The notes under the pieces were generated by a model that did no database searches, had not been told where the DNA came from, and saw only the letters and a list, made by a program, of their open reading frames with translations. 47,715 bases of DNA. Source: CAJOLV01 sp045631885 (GTDB taxonomy: Bacteria; Bacillota_I; Bacilli_A; RFN20; CAG-826). Of this stretch, positions 23,013 through 32,394 are shown piece by piece; within the stretch, counting starts at the first letter, position 1, and each line of letters opens with the position of its first letter. Position numbers and translations under genes: made by a program. The stretch covers positions 1 to 47,715 of the forward strand of contig JAZQVN010000032.1 in the NCBI GenBank assembly GCA_045631885.1. The letters are read 5' to 3'.

Positions 23013-24016
23013 ACTAATAAGTGACCTCCAGAGGTCAAGCCATAGAATAATGAAGTATATAAAGCTAAGGCTGAGAAGACAAAGATGATGGAATCTAATC
23101 TATCTAAGATGCCTCCATGACCTGGCATGATATTACCGAAATCTTTGATTTCATAAGTTCTTTTAATCGCAGAGAATACGAAGTCACCTAATGTTGCAAA
23201 GAATGGCATTAAAATTGACATAGTAACGATGTTATACCAGTGTTCCATATCAAAGACACCGGCTAAGATTGGATTTCCTGTCGCTGCTAATGGGAAAGCA
23301 AACGCCATAGAAACAGCCGCGGAAATGAAGATACCACCAAAGAAACCTTCGACTGTTTTCTTTGGAGAAATTCTTTCGTTTAACTTATGTTTTCCAAAGA
23401 AAACACCAATGAAATACGCACCGATATCAGTGAAGAATGTGCCTAAGATACCATAGGTAGCAAATGCACAAGAGGCAAAATGGTCAAAACCATTAAACCA
23501 GCTTTCTCTTGGTTCACCGTTTACAACAGAAGGAATGAATCTAACATATAAAAGTGATTGTAAGCCAATGGAGATAATTAACACCATTGAGATGATGTAG
23601 CAGCCATGTTTGACTTTAAAGTCATCGTGAAGAATAACCACTAAGAACAAGGCACAAATACCGATGAAAGTTAAGATAAGAGAAATATTCATCGAATTGA
23701 AATAATTATATGCATGTCCATAGGACAAATCAGAAATAAATCCTTGTAACATTGGCCAGTTCACCATTAAAACACCAATGACAATCGTGGTTAAATACAT
23801 CCACACTGTGAAATGAGCTTTTACTCCACCACATTTAACGGCTTCATATAAACCGATAATTGTGACTGCTAAAACTAAAGCAAAGAAGAACCAGTCACCT
23901 AAGATAAATGGAGGGACAACCACTACTAAACCAATTAAAGCCGAGATAATTCTCGTTCTCATTGATGTTTTCGTAGACGCTGATAATTCATTTGGTTTTA
24001 AATCTTTTGGTCTCAT
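23009..24016 (-). CDS. cdsA: Phosphatidate cytidylyltransferase (CDP-diacylglycerol synthase)
   Basis: A 335-aa membrane enzyme making CDP-diacylglycerol from phosphatidate and CTP, the branch point for phospholipids. The CDS signature at the C-terminus is present (KRTYEIKDFGNIMPGHGG followed by DRLDS), along with SPKKTVEGFFGG. There are about eight hydrophobic helices after a polar N-terminal tail. It is somewhat longer than the usual 260-280 aa because of the tail and a loop. It ends in TGA, showing the standard code. It overlaps uppS by 4 bases and dxr by 4 bases. Confidence 0.93.
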   Translation of the reverse strand: MRPKDLKPNELSASTKTSMRTRIISALIGLVVVVPPFILGDWFFFALVLAVTIIGLYEAVKCGGVKAHFTVWMYLTTIVIGVLMVNWPMLQGFISDLSYGHAYNYFNSMNISLILTFIGICALFLVVILHDDFKVKHGCYIISMVLIISIGLQSLLYVRFIPSVVNGEPRESWFNGFDHFASCAFATYGILGTFFTDIGAYFIGVFFGKHKLNERISPKKTVEGFFGGIFISAAVSMAFAFPLAATGNPILAGVFDMEHWYNIVTMSILMPFFATLGDFVFSAIKRTYEIKDFGNIMPGHGGILDRLDSIIFVFSALALYTSLFYGLTSGGHLLV

Positions 24017-24723
24017 TCTTTAATACCTCCAAAACGACGGTTTCTAGTTTGGAATTCCTCGATACATTCATGGAATCTCTCTTTTGTAAAATCTGGCCAT
24101 GGTGTCATCGTGAAGACGAATTCAGCATAAGCTAATTGCCATGGGAGATAATTAGATGTTCTTTGTTCTCCACTAGTTCTAATTAATAAATCAACTGGTG
24201 GTAAACCTCTTGTATATAAATAATCTTCAAAAGAAGCTTCAGTTAAATCTTCGACATTCTTTTTGTTTTCTTTCACATCTTCGGCGAATAATTTAGCCGC
24301 TCTAATGATTTCGGCTTTGCCGCCATAATTTAAACAAATGTTAAAAGTGAATTGGTCACAGTTTTTAGTTAAATCAATCGCTTCATTAATGACTTTTTTC
24401 GTTTTTTCTGGAAGAGGTGATATATCTCCAGAAACGATGATGCGACATCCTTCTCTTAACATCCTTTGCATTTCTCTTTTGAAGAATAACGCTAAGTAAT
24501 TAAATAGGTGATTGATTTCCGCTTTTGGACGGTTCCAGTTCTCGGTGGAGAAAGCATATAGCGACATGACTTTCACACCAATCTCTCGGCATGCTTCATA
24601 AATCTCGATGACTCTCTCGCATCCTTCTTTGTGGCCTAAGTGTCTCGGTAAATGTCTGGCCTTTGCCCATCTACCATTGCCATCCATGATGAAGGCAATA
24701 TGTTCTAATGTATTCTTACTCAT
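24013..24723 (-). CDS. uppS: Undecaprenyl diphosphate synthase (cis-prenyltransferase)
   Basis: A 236-aa soluble enzyme that builds the C55 lipid carrier for cell envelope synthesis from farnesyl and isopentenyl diphosphates. Conserved motifs: HIAFIMDGNGRWAKAR, with the catalytic Asp, GHKEGCERV, YAFSTENWNRP and the C-terminal RTSGEQRTSNYLPWQ plus FVFTMTPWPDF. The ATG at 24723 is preferred to the GTG at 24747 because TATACT (24739-24744) lies between and probably is the promoter -10 box. No Shine-Dalgarno is visible, so translation starts on a very short leader. Confidence 0.93.
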   Translation of the reverse strand: MSKNTLEHIAFIMDGNGRWAKARHLPRHLGHKEGCERVIEIYEACREIGVKVMSLYAFSTENWNRPKAEINHLFNYLALFFKREMQRMLREGCRIIVSGDISPLPEKTKKVINEAIDLTKNCDQFTFNICLNYGGKAEIIRAAKLFAEDVKENKKNVEDLTEASFEDYLYTRGLPPVDLLIRTSGEQRTSNYLPWQLAYAEFVFTMTPWPDFTKERFHECIEEFQTRNRRFGGIKE

Positions 24724-24835
24724 AAAAAAACTATTTTTAGTATACACAAAAATAGATTGATTATGTATAAACTTATAAAAAATATAAATAAGTATATGAA
24801 AAAATTAGTTCAATTTTTTAACTTACTCATTTAAT

Positions 24836-24892
24836 AAAAACAAAGAAAAACACCGAATTTCTCCCGCAAAACACGAGTTTTTTCGATGTTTT
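24836..24892 (-). terminator. Terminator of the rpsB-tsf-pyrH-frr operon
   Basis: On the minus strand AAAACATCGAA (24882-24892) pairs with TTCGGTGTTTT (24847-24857), one wobble pair, followed by TTCTTTGTTTTT. It separates frr from uppS. Confidence 0.7.
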
Positions 24893-24909
24893 TACTATTT
24901 TAGCTATCC

Positions 24910-25455
24910 TTATAAGGACATCATTTCTTTTTCTTTTTCAGCGACGACTTCATCGATCTTTTTAATTGATTCATCGGTCACTTTTTGGATTTCATCAAGG
25001 ATTCTCTTTTGATAATCTTCGGTGTATTCATCGCTATCCTTAACTAAGTCGACATATTCTCTTCTAATATTACGAATAGCAACTTTGCTTTCTTCACCGT
25101 ATTTACGAGCTTGTTTTGTTAAGTCTCTTCTTCTTTCTTCGGTGAGAACAGGAATCATCAATCTAATTTGTAAACCTTCGTTAATTGGATTTAATCCTAA
25201 ATCGGAAGCGTTAATCGCAGTGACAATAGCCTTAACATCATTCTTATCATAAGGTTTGATTAATAATTGTCTTGGCTCTGGAACTGTAATTGAGGAAATT
25301 TGGTTAATTGGAGTTTGAGAACCATAATAATCAATTGTTAAACCATTGAGCATTTGAGGATTGGCTTTACCAGTTCTTAATGTGACTAAAGTGCCACGAA
25401 GAGAATCGATAGTTTTATTCATCCTTTGTTGGCAATCTAATGTTAATTCATCCAT
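24910..25455 (-). CDS. frr: Ribosome recycling factor
   Basis: A 181-aa factor that, with EF-G, splits ribosomes after termination. The family pattern is present throughout: an N-terminal helix with MNKTIDSLRGTLVTLRTGKAN, the SSITVPEPRQLLIKPYD loop region, LTEERRRDLTKQARKYGEESK and a charged C-terminal helix. It lies 4 bases after pyrH and ends the operon. Length is normal (about 185 aa). Confidence 0.97.
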   Translation of the reverse strand: MDELTLDCQQRMNKTIDSLRGTLVTLRTGKANPQMLNGLTIDYYGSQTPINQISSITVPEPRQLLIKPYDKNDVKAIVTAINASDLGLNPINEGLQIRLMIPVLTEERRRDLTKQARKYGEESKVAIRNIRREYVDLVKDSDEYTEDYQKRILDEIQKVTDESIKKIDEVVAEKEKEMMSL

Positions 25456-25459
25456 AAAA

Positions 25460-26179
25460 TTATTCTCCTTTTTTCACAGTTGTACCGATGTCTTCACCAT
25501 TCGCTACTTTTAAGAAGTTAGCAGGTTCCGCCATTGAGAAGACGCGGACATCGATATTTGTATCCTTTAATAATTCTACTGCAGATAAGTCCATAACTTG
25601 AAGTTTTCTTTTGAGAATTTCACCAAATGTGATAGTTTTGAGAAACTTTGCGTTTGGATCGGTGTCTGGGTCAGCAGTATAAATACCTTCAACACCATTC
25701 TTACCCATAAAGATAGCATTGCAATCTAATTCAATAGCGCGTAATGCTGAAGCTGTATCTGTGGTGAAAAATGGTTTTCCAGTACCACCCGCTAAGAAAA
25801 CAACTTTACCTTCGGATAAAGATTTATCAGCGGCTTCTTTGCTATAAGGGTAGGTTACACCTTCAATTGGTGGAATCGCGGAATAAACAATAGTTTCAAC
25901 ACCGTGTTTTTTAAGGGAGGAAGAAAGAGCAACAGCGTTAATCACTGTACCTAACATGCCCATAAAATCAGCGTGAACTGGTTCGATTCCAATTAATCCA
26001 GCGAGTTTGCCTCTCCAGATATTTCCCGCACCGATAACGATGGCAACTTGAATTCCATCTTGATTTAATTGTTTGATAATTCCAGTCATGCCTTCTAAGC
26101 AATTTACATCGAGAATTGATGAATTTGCTTCATCTTTTAAGGCTTCTCCAGAAAGTTTTAATAAGATTCTTTTATACAT
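25460..26179 (-). CDS. pyrH: UMP kinase
   Basis: A 239-aa amino-acid-kinase-fold enzyme phosphorylating UMP to UDP for RNA and cell envelope precursors. Motifs include KRILLKLSGEAL, VIGAGNIWRG, VFLAGGTGKPFFTTDTASALRA and ADPDTDPNAKFL. GGAACTCC-like purine-rich sequence AAGGAGT lies before the ATG. It follows tsf across a terminator-like hairpin at 26203-26217, so part of its transcription may stop there. Confidence 0.96.
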   Translation of the reverse strand: MYKRILLKLSGEALKDEANSSILDVNCLEGMTGIIKQLNQDGIQVAIVIGAGNIWRGKLAGLIGIEPVHADFMGMLGTVINAVALSSSLKKHGVETIVYSAIPPIEGVTYPYSKEAADKSLSEGKVVFLAGGTGKPFFTTDTASALRAIELDCNAIFMGKNGVEGIYTADPDTDPNAKFLKTITFGEILKRKLQVMDLSAVELLKDTNIDVRVFSMAEPANFLKVANGEDIGTTVKKGE

Positions 26180-26192
26180 AGGGAACTCCTTG

Positions 26193-26217
26193 TAAAAAAA
26201 GAAACACCAAAGGTGTT
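26193..26217 (-). terminator. Terminator or attenuator between tsf and pyrH
   Basis: AACACC and GGTGTT (26203-26217) form a stem with a 3-nt loop, followed on the minus strand by TCTTTTTTT. It lies inside the rpsB-to-frr gene set and could set a higher level of rpsB-tsf than of pyrH-frr. Confidence 0.65.
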
Positions 26218-26229
26218 CCTTTTAAAAAG

Positions 26230-27105
26230 TTATTTAATTTGGCTCATGACCTCAGCAGCAAAGTCGTCTTGACGTTTTTCAATACCTTCACCAACAGCGT
26301 AGCGAGCGATCTTGAAAATGTGAGCGCCTTTTTCTTTGAGGATTTGTTCAACGGTCTTACTTTCATCATAAATGTATGGTTGGAACATAAAGACCATTTC
26401 GGCGAAATATTTCTTAACTTTGTTGTCGATGATTTTCTTGAGCATTTCCTCTGGTTTGCCTGCTAATTTTGGATCGTTTTTAGCAGCTTCCATTTGAACA
26501 GCTGTTTCGTGTTCAATTGCATCAGCGGAAATATCATCAATTGTTAAATATTGTGGGTTGTAGTTAGCAACACCCATCGCTAAACCTTTGCCTAATTCTG
26601 CATCATCAGAATCTAAGACGACAACTGTCGCGATTTTTCCACCCATGTGGATGTATGTGAAGATGGTTTGGCCTTCACCTTTTTCAATGATTTCGAATCT
26701 ACGAAGATCGAGTTTTTCACCCATTTTAACTGTGCCATCGGCAAATAAAGCGGATGTTAATTCTTTAGCTTCATCTAATGTAGCTGGTCTATTAGCTAAT
26801 AATTGACCGGCGACATCGTTAACTAATTGACGGAAAGCATCACCTTTGGCGACGAAGTCTGTTTCACAGTTAACTTCTAAAATGACTAAAGCGCCACATT
26901 TTTCGCAAACTTTGGTTAATGCTAAACCTTCAGCGGCGATTCTGCCAGCTTTTTTCGCGGCTTTGACTAAACCTTTTTCACGGAGATAGTCACTGGCTTT
27001 GTCGAGGTCACCATCGCAAGCGATGAGTGCGCCTTTGCAATCCATTAAACCGGCACCGGTTCTATCGCGTAATTGTTTGATTAATTCAACTGTAACAGCG
27101 GCCAT
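26230..27105 (-). CDS. tsf: Translation elongation factor Ts
   Basis: A 291-aa guanine-nucleotide exchange factor for EF-Tu. The N-terminal UBA-like domain carries the signature LRDRTGAGLMDCKGAL, followed by EVNCETDFVAKGDAF and the MGVANYNPQYL core region. A CxxC pair (EKCGALV, with another Cys nearby) lies before EVNCETDF. It overlaps the rpsB stop by one base. Normal length for Firmicutes. Confidence 0.97.
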   Translation of the reverse strand: MAAVTVELIKQLRDRTGAGLMDCKGALIACDGDLDKASDYLREKGLVKAAKKAGRIAAEGLALTKVCEKCGALVILEVNCETDFVAKGDAFRQLVNDVAGQLLANRPATLDEAKELTSALFADGTVKMGEKLDLRRFEIIEKGEGQTIFTYIHMGGKIATVVVLDSDDAELGKGLAMGVANYNPQYLTIDDISADAIEHETAVQMEAAKNDPKLAGKPEEMLKKIIDNKVKKYFAEMVFMFQPYIYDESKTVEQILKEKGAHIFKIARYAVGEGIEKRQDDFAAEVMSQIK

Positions 27106-28187
27106 TATTCTTTGTCTCCTTCTGGTTTGACTTCTGCTGGAGCTTCAGCAGGAGCTTCTGCTTTTGGTGCATCTTTCTTTGGAGCAGCTGGTTTTCTTGG
27201 TTTTCTAGCTGGTTTCTTTTCGCCATCAGCGGCTAAAAGTTTTTCTTGTTCTGCACGTCTAGCAACTTGTTCGCGTTCATAAGCTTCTTGTCTAGCTTGT
27301 CTTTCAGCGCGAATCTTCGCTAATTTTTCAGCGTTTTCTTTATCTGTTTGTTTGATGACTTCTTTCATGGTGATGGCTTCGCCTTCATCTTTGACGTAAG
27401 CAACCACTGGGACACCACCCTTACTTTCAACAACAGCATCAGCCATGACAGCTAAGATTAAACTGACACTTCTAATGGCGTCATCATTAGCAGGAATGAC
27501 ATAGTCAACAACATCTGGATCAGAGTTTGTATCAACGATAGCAAACACTGGGATGCCTAATTTACGAGCTTCAGCAACAGCGTTGTGTTCAATGCGTGGG
27601 TCAATCACGAAGACGGCGTTTGGAACTTTTCTCATTTCCTTGATGCCTTCTAAGTTCTTGGCTAATTTTTCTTTTTCTTTTCTGAGTTCAGCGGCTTCTT
27701 TCTTTGGTAATAAATCGAGTTCGCCTTCTTCTTCTCTTCTTTCAAGTTCTTTTAAGAATCTAATACGACCTTGAATAGTTTTGAAGTTTGTTAATGTACC
27801 ACCTAACCAACGGTTAGTGATGTAGAATGAACCAGAACGTAATGCTTCGGCTTCGATAGCTTCTTTACATTGTTTCTTTGTTCCGACAAATAAGACTTTG
27901 CCGTTATTATCGACGATTTCTTTCATCGCTTTATAAGCGACTTCGATGCATTCACATGTTTTTTGTAAGTCGATAATGTAGACACCGTTACGAGCACCAT
28001 AGATGTATTTCTTCATCTTTGGATTCCAACGGCGGGTTTGATGACCGAAATGGGAACCAGCTTCTAATAATTTCTTAATGGTGATAACTGGTGCATCAGG
28101 ATCATGCATAACTGCTTCCATGGTTGGTTGAGCAGGTGCTGGAGCTGCTTCTTGAGCTTCAACAACTTTCTTTTCTTCTTCTATCAT
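27105..28187 (-). CDS. rpsB: 30S ribosomal protein S2, with long N- and C-terminal extensions
   Basis: A 360-aa S2; the usual length is about 230-260. The core begins near residue 40 (LLEAGSHFGHQTRRWNPKMK) and includes LFVGTKKQCKEAI, RWLGGTLTNF and the NAVFVIDPRIEHNAVAEA region. Before it is an acidic and Ala/Pro-rich stretch, after it a charged helix and a Lys/Pro/Ala-rich tail (KKPARKPRKPAAPKK). The ATG follows a strong AAGGAGG, so the N-terminal extension is probably translated. A 120-nt structured leader precedes it. Confidence 0.95.
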   Translation of the reverse strand: MIEEEKKVVEAQEAAPAPAQPTMEAVMHDPDAPVITIKKLLEAGSHFGHQTRRWNPKMKKYIYGARNGVYIIDLQKTCECIEVAYKAMKEIVDNNGKVLFVGTKKQCKEAIEAEALRSGSFYITNRWLGGTLTNFKTIQGRIRFLKELERREEEGELDLLPKKEAAELRKEKEKLAKNLEGIKEMRKVPNAVFVIDPRIEHNAVAEARKLGIPVFAIVDTNSDPDVVDYVIPANDDAIRSVSLILAVMADAVVESKGGVPVVAYVKDEGEAITMKEVIKQTDKENAEKLAKIRAERQARQEAYEREQVARRAEQEKLLAADGEKKPARKPRKPAAPKKDAPKAEAPAEAPAEVKPEGDKE

Positions 28188-28312
28188 GAGAAGACCTCCT
28201 TATGTTTTTTCCTCCACTGTTTCTAAGAACTCAACCACTCAGCCAGTCTTTAGGCGAGCACAACGGGAGTTCAATCCGCAGTGTGTGTAGTCTGCTGTGA
28301 TTTCACAGCGGT
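28188..28312 (-). promoter_or_regulatory. Structured leader of rpsB, probable S2 autoregulatory region
   Basis: Between the promoter and the S2 start lies about 125 nt with GCTGTGA-TT-TCACAGC (28294-28309) and further paired segments. Ribosomal protein S2 genes in Firmicutes often carry a leader that S2 binds to repress its own operon. The assignment is by position and the visible hairpin only. Confidence 0.45.
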
Positions 28313-28316
28313 ATAT

Positions 28317-28345
28317 ATCTTACCAAAAGCCAAAAATAATAACAA
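28317..28345 (-). promoter_or_regulatory. Promoter of rpsB-tsf
   Basis: On the minus strand TTGTTA (28340-28345), a 17-nt spacer and TAAGAT (28317-28322). The near-palindrome AAGTAATTATTACTT lies just upstream of the -35 box. Confidence 0.6.
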
Positions 28346-28356
28346 GTAATAATTAC

Positions 28357-29283
28357 TTATTTCTTGTGAGCCCTTGGAAATGATTTGGAATAGATATCTT
28401 TCATCGCCTTTTCACTTACGTGAGTATAAACCTGGGTGGCGTTAATCGATTCGTGACCTAATAATTCTTGGATAACTCTTAAGTCCGCACCATTTTCTAA
28501 TAAGTGGGTAGCAAAGCTATGTCTTAAAATATGCGGATGCAATCCAACAAAAGAACCGGTTTTCTTTTCGATTTGATCAAGAATATATTCGAGTCCTCTA
28601 GTCGTTAGTTTTCGACCATTGTTATTAAAGAATAAATATGGGATTTTTGTTTTCCCTGTTTCTGGGTCAATTAATGGAATCTTCGCATCTAATAATGGCC
28701 TAGTGTCTTTCAAATAGATATTTAAAACATCACGGCATTCTTCAGTAAATGGAACGAGTCTTTCTTTAGAGCCTTTACCAAACACTCTGATAACTCTTCT
28801 TCTAATATCGACACTTTGAAGTTCGAGGTTCACTAATTCCGCGGCTCTCACTCCTGTGTAATAAAGTAGGTAGAGTATGGCTTGATCTCTTTTCGCTAGG
28901 AAATCAGTTCTTAAAGCGTTTAATTCAAATATCTTTTCAATCTGTTCTTGATAGAGAGTTTGGGGATATTTCTTATCTGTTTTTGGTGAAACTACATAAA
29001 TGAAATAATTGTCATTTACATAACCTTTTTCTAAAAGAAAATCATAAAATTGTCTTAGTGAACAAAGTCTTCTTTTACAAGATCTTTTACTCACTCCAGA
29101 TTGTAATTCACTAGTTAAGAAATTACGGATGACCGCTAAATCGACCTCATCCATCCTTAACCCTTCTTGATTAAGGAATTTAAAAAACTTGTCGATGTCA
29201 CGAGAATAGCTATCAACAGTCTTATCGCTATAATTCCTATCAAGTAGTAGATGGTCTAAAAATTCTCTTTGAGGTTTGTTCAT
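28357..29283 (-). CDS. xerC: Tyrosine recombinase XerC (chromosome dimer resolution)
   Basis: A 308-aa Xer recombinase. The core-binding domain begins FLDHLLLDRNYSDKTVDSYS. Catalytic residues are Arg146 (TGVRAAEL), Lys170 (FGKGSKER), His251 and Arg254 (HILRHSFATH), His277 (LGHES) and Tyr286 (QVYTH). It lies directly after topA, as codV (xerC) does in Bacillus (topA-gid-codV), which supports the housekeeping role of resolving chromosome dimers at dif. The gid (trmFO) gene is missing between them. It could be the single Xer of this genome; the recombinase at 7359 is a different, accessory type. Confidence 0.92.
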   Translation of the reverse strand: MNKPQREFLDHLLLDRNYSDKTVDSYSRDIDKFFKFLNQEGLRMDEVDLAVIRNFLTSELQSGVSKRSCKRRLCSLRQFYDFLLEKGYVNDNYFIYVVSPKTDKKYPQTLYQEQIEKIFELNALRTDFLAKRDQAILYLLYYTGVRAAELVNLELQSVDIRRRVIRVFGKGSKERLVPFTEECRDVLNIYLKDTRPLLDAKIPLIDPETGKTKIPYLFFNNNGRKLTTRGLEYILDQIEKKTGSFVGLHPHILRHSFATHLLENGADLRVIQELLGHESINATQVYTHVSEKAMKDIYSKSFPRAHKK

Positions 29284-29319
29284 TGTTCTTATTTTATCAA
29301 AGATAAAGAAAAGAGGGAA

Positions 29320-31434
29320 TTACTTCCTTCTCTTCTTTTGTATTTTTTCAATGTAACGGCAAGTTGGATAGTTTGTACATCCGAGGAACACGCCATATTG
29401 TCTTTTCTTCTTTACGAGGAACCCATCGCATTTTGGACATTTCTTCACATAGTCCGCTTCAGTATAGGTTTCTACAGTCGGAACGGTTGGTTTAATGTAT
29501 CTACAAGTTGGATAACCAGAACATGCGATAAATGTAGATTTGCTCTTGCCTTTTCTTCTTTCAACAAGAGGTTTTCCGCACTCAGGACATGTCTCGCCTG
29601 TGTATACTAATTCTTTCTTTGGTTCTTTCTCAATATACTTACAAGTAGGATAATTTGAACAACCGATGAATTGACCGTTCTTACCTTGTTTATAAACTAA
29701 GTCTCCACCACAGATTGGGCATTTACCACCAGTAGGAACATCTTGATCTTTATACATGATTTCATTAGCTTGTTCCACTTCTTTAACAAATGGGACATAG
29801 AAATCTGTTAAGACTTTTAATCTCGAGTCACTACCTTCTTGAACGTTATCAAGTTTCTCTTCCATCTTCGCTGTATATTTCGCGTTAACGATTTCTGGGA
29901 AATATTTTTCTAATACGTGCGCAGTTCTAGCGCCTTGTTCTGTGACTGTTAAGATACCACCTGCATCATTCACATATTTTCTACTACGTAGAGTTTCAAT
30001 CGTAGAAGCGTATGTTGATGGTCTACCAATACCGACTTCTTCCATTAATTTAACAATTTTAGCTTCAGAATAATGGCTTGGTGGTTGAGTGAATTTTTGT
30101 TCCACTTCTTTTTTGGTAATGTCGAATTGATCACCGACATTGATGCTTGGGAACATATATAATTGTTTCTTATCTTCTTCGTCTTGACCGATGATTACTT
30201 CATAACCATCGAATAATGTTCTCACGCAGTCAAATTTGAAAGTAACACCATTACCTTCTAATGTCACTGATAACACTTCTTCTTTCTTTGGTTTCATTAA
30301 AGAAGCGAGTGTGCGGTTATAAATTAAACGGTATAAAGCATACTGTTCGTTAGTTAAATATTGTTTGACAGATTCTGGAGTTCTGTGATTGCTTGATGGA
30401 CGAATTGCTTCGTGTGCATCTTGCATTAATTCGACTTGTCTAGTCTTCTTTTGATGACCTAAATATTCTTCACCAAAAGTCTCTCTAATGAAGTTAGTCG
30501 CTCTTTCGACAAATGTTGGAGAAAGTCTTGTCGAGTCAGTACGCATATAGGTAATTAAACCCATGTGTTCACCACCGACATCAATACCTTCATATAATTT
30601 TTGAGCAATCAATTGAGTCTTACTGGTTTTGAATTTTAATTTAGCAAAAGCTTCTTGTTGAAGAGTGGATGTAGTGAAAGGTTCTTTGCTTTCTTTAAAT
30701 CTCACACTCTTTTCAACGGAGATAACTTTTAATGTATCTGGAATTGCAGAAAGAATTTCATTGGCTAGTTCACCATTTTTTACTTCTTTTCCTAATCCTT
30801 TATAATCGACAAAGTCTAAAGAAACGTTTTTCTTTTCCACTTTGACATTAGCGATGATGTTCCAATATTCTTCAGGAACGAAATTAGCAATTTCCTTTTC
30901 ATGATCATTAATCATTTTTAAAGTCGCCGATTGAACTCTTCCCGCGGAACGAGAACGCATCTTCTTATATAACAAAGTGGATAGCTTAAAACCGATTATA
31001 CGGTCAACGATTCTTCTAGTTTCTTGGCTTTCAACTAAGTTTAAATCGATATTTCGTGGAGCTTTCATCGCTTCACCGATAGAGGCACGAGTAATTTCGT
31101 GGAATTCTAATCTTTTTGTTTGAGCGATATCTAAACCTAAGACTTGGGCTAAATGCCAAGCGATGGCTTCGCCTTCTCTATCAGGGTCGGTTGCTAAAAT
31201 AACTTCTTCAGCTTTTTTAGCTGCTTCGCTTATTTGATAGACAACATGAACTTTATCTTTATTAACAACATAACGAGGTGTGAAATTGTTTTCGACATCC
31301 ACGCCTAAACCACCTTTGCCACTTGTGGCAAGGTCTCTAATATGACCGAGAGAGGCCATTACTTCATAACCATCTCCGAGGTATCTTTTGATGGTTGTAC
31401 ATTTGGTTGGGGATTCAACAATAACTAATTTCAT
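29320..31434 (-). CDS. topA: DNA topoisomerase I
   Basis: A 704-aa type IA topoisomerase that relaxes negative supercoils. The Toprim domain starts KLVIVESPTKCTTIKRYLG and has ATDPDREGEAIAWH. The active-site Tyr is in ITYMRTDSTRLS. GRVQSATL is also conserved. The C-terminus has three four-Cys zinc ribbons (each CPxC...C-YPTCKYI or similar). It sits between dprA and xerC, matching the Bacillus order. Confidence 0.97.
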   Translation of the reverse strand: MKLVIVESPTKCTTIKRYLGDGYEVMASLGHIRDLATSGKGGLGVDVENNFTPRYVVNKDKVHVVYQISEAAKKAEEVILATDPDREGEAIAWHLAQVLGLDIAQTKRLEFHEITRASIGEAMKAPRNIDLNLVESQETRRIVDRIIGFKLSTLLYKKMRSRSAGRVQSATLKMINDHEKEIANFVPEEYWNIIANVKVEKKNVSLDFVDYKGLGKEVKNGELANEILSAIPDTLKVISVEKSVRFKESKEPFTTSTLQQEAFAKLKFKTSKTQLIAQKLYEGIDVGGEHMGLITYMRTDSTRLSPTFVERATNFIRETFGEEYLGHQKKTRQVELMQDAHEAIRPSSNHRTPESVKQYLTNEQYALYRLIYNRTLASLMKPKKEEVLSVTLEGNGVTFKFDCVRTLFDGYEVIIGQDEEDKKQLYMFPSINVGDQFDITKKEVEQKFTQPPSHYSEAKIVKLMEEVGIGRPSTYASTIETLRSRKYVNDAGGILTVTEQGARTAHVLEKYFPEIVNAKYTAKMEEKLDNVQEGSDSRLKVLTDFYVPFVKEVEQANEIMYKDQDVPTGGKCPICGGDLVYKQGKNGQFIGCSNYPTCKYIEKEPKKELVYTGETCPECGKPLVERRKGKSKSTFIACSGYPTCRYIKPTVPTVETYTEADYVKKCPKCDGFLVKKKRQYGVFLGCTNYPTCRYIEKIQKKRRK

Positions 31435-31506
31435 AACTTCGTCCGCTTAAGAAATATAGAGAGATAAAACGATAAAGTCAATATCCCTTTTCCTATATAT
31501 CCTTAA

Positions 31507-31532
31507 TTAAATAAAAAGAGTGTTTTATTTAA
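31507..31532 (-). terminator. AT-rich inverted repeat after dprA, weak terminator candidate
   Basis: TTAAATAAAA (31507-31516) and TTTTATTTAA (31523-31532) pair perfectly around a 6-nt loop. The stem has no G-C pairs, so it would be a weak terminator. The rest of the gap to topA holds only topA leader sequence. Confidence 0.35.
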
Positions 31533-31556
31533 GAAAATTGAAAAAATTTTTCCTTC

Positions 31557-32339
31557 TCATAGGGCGATTTCGGTTTTCAAAATCTCTTTCACATTTTCCC
31601 CGTTTTCGACAAGGTATGCCCCCTCTGAAATTAGGCGATTACACTCACTTTTTGCATCGGCAGGATAAGGAACACATAAAACCGCTCTTTGCGTCTGTAG
31701 AGCATGCATAACCGTGATTAAAGTGCCACTTTTCGCATAAGCTTCAGTGACTACAATTCCTTTTGTGATCATTGCGATGATGCGATTTCTCATCGGAAAT
31801 GATGTTGGAGATGGCGGAGTGCAAAACGGATATTCGCTGATAACTAAATGGTTCTTTTTGATGTCTTCGTAAAGGTCTTTGTTCGAATTCAAATAGATGA
31901 AGTCCACCCCATTTCCTAAAACCGCGATTGTTTTTCCACCACTTTTAATCGCCGCTTCGTGAGCCACTCTATCAATTCCTCTTGCTAACCCGGAAACAAT
32001 AATATATTCATCCGATATCTCTGAAACGATTTGTTCTGTCATCCTTTCACCATATTCGGTACATTCACGAGAACCAATTACCGCGACATTCTTATTGATA
32101 TCATTTAGTAAAGATAAATCTCCATGATAGAAAAGAACAAAAGGCGGATATCTTTGACATCTCATTTGTGGCGGGTACTGTTCCGAAAGAATAGTGATAT
32201 ATTGACATCGCATTCTTTGCGCTCGCAATAGATATGGCTCTAGATCAGACGTCTCTCTTGCCACTAATGCACGATAGATTTGTTCCCAATCACCATTGAA
32301 TTTTAAAGATAACGCTAATAGTATTTCGTCAGATTTCAT
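31557..32339 (-). CDS. dprA: DNA processing protein DprA (Smf)
   Basis: A 260-aa protein that loads RecA on incoming single-stranded DNA during transformation. The Rossmann-like DprA fold is shown by AVIGSRECTEYGERM, IVSGLARGIDRVAHEAAI, TIAVLGNGVDFIY, FPMRNRIIAMITKGIVVTEA and KSGTLITVMHAL. It is shorter than many DprA proteins because it lacks the C-terminal winged-helix domain. AGGAGG precedes the ATG. It is the last gene of lepB-rbgA-rnhB-dprA. With no other competence gene in view, a role in recombination cannot be excluded. Confidence 0.94.
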   Translation of the reverse strand: MKSDEILLALSLKFNGDWEQIYRALVARETSDLEPYLLRAQRMRCQYITILSEQYPPQMRCQRYPPFVLFYHGDLSLLNDINKNVAVIGSRECTEYGERMTEQIVSEISDEYIIVSGLARGIDRVAHEAAIKSGGKTIAVLGNGVDFIYLNSNKDLYEDIKKNHLVISEYPFCTPPSPTSFPMRNRIIAMITKGIVVTEAYAKSGTLITVMHALQTQRAVLCVPYPADAKSECNRLISEGAYLVENGENVKEILKTEIAL

Positions 32340-32394
32340 AAAAAAACCTCCTATAAATAAATAGGAAGAATTTTAATTTTTGTCGCAAAATTTC

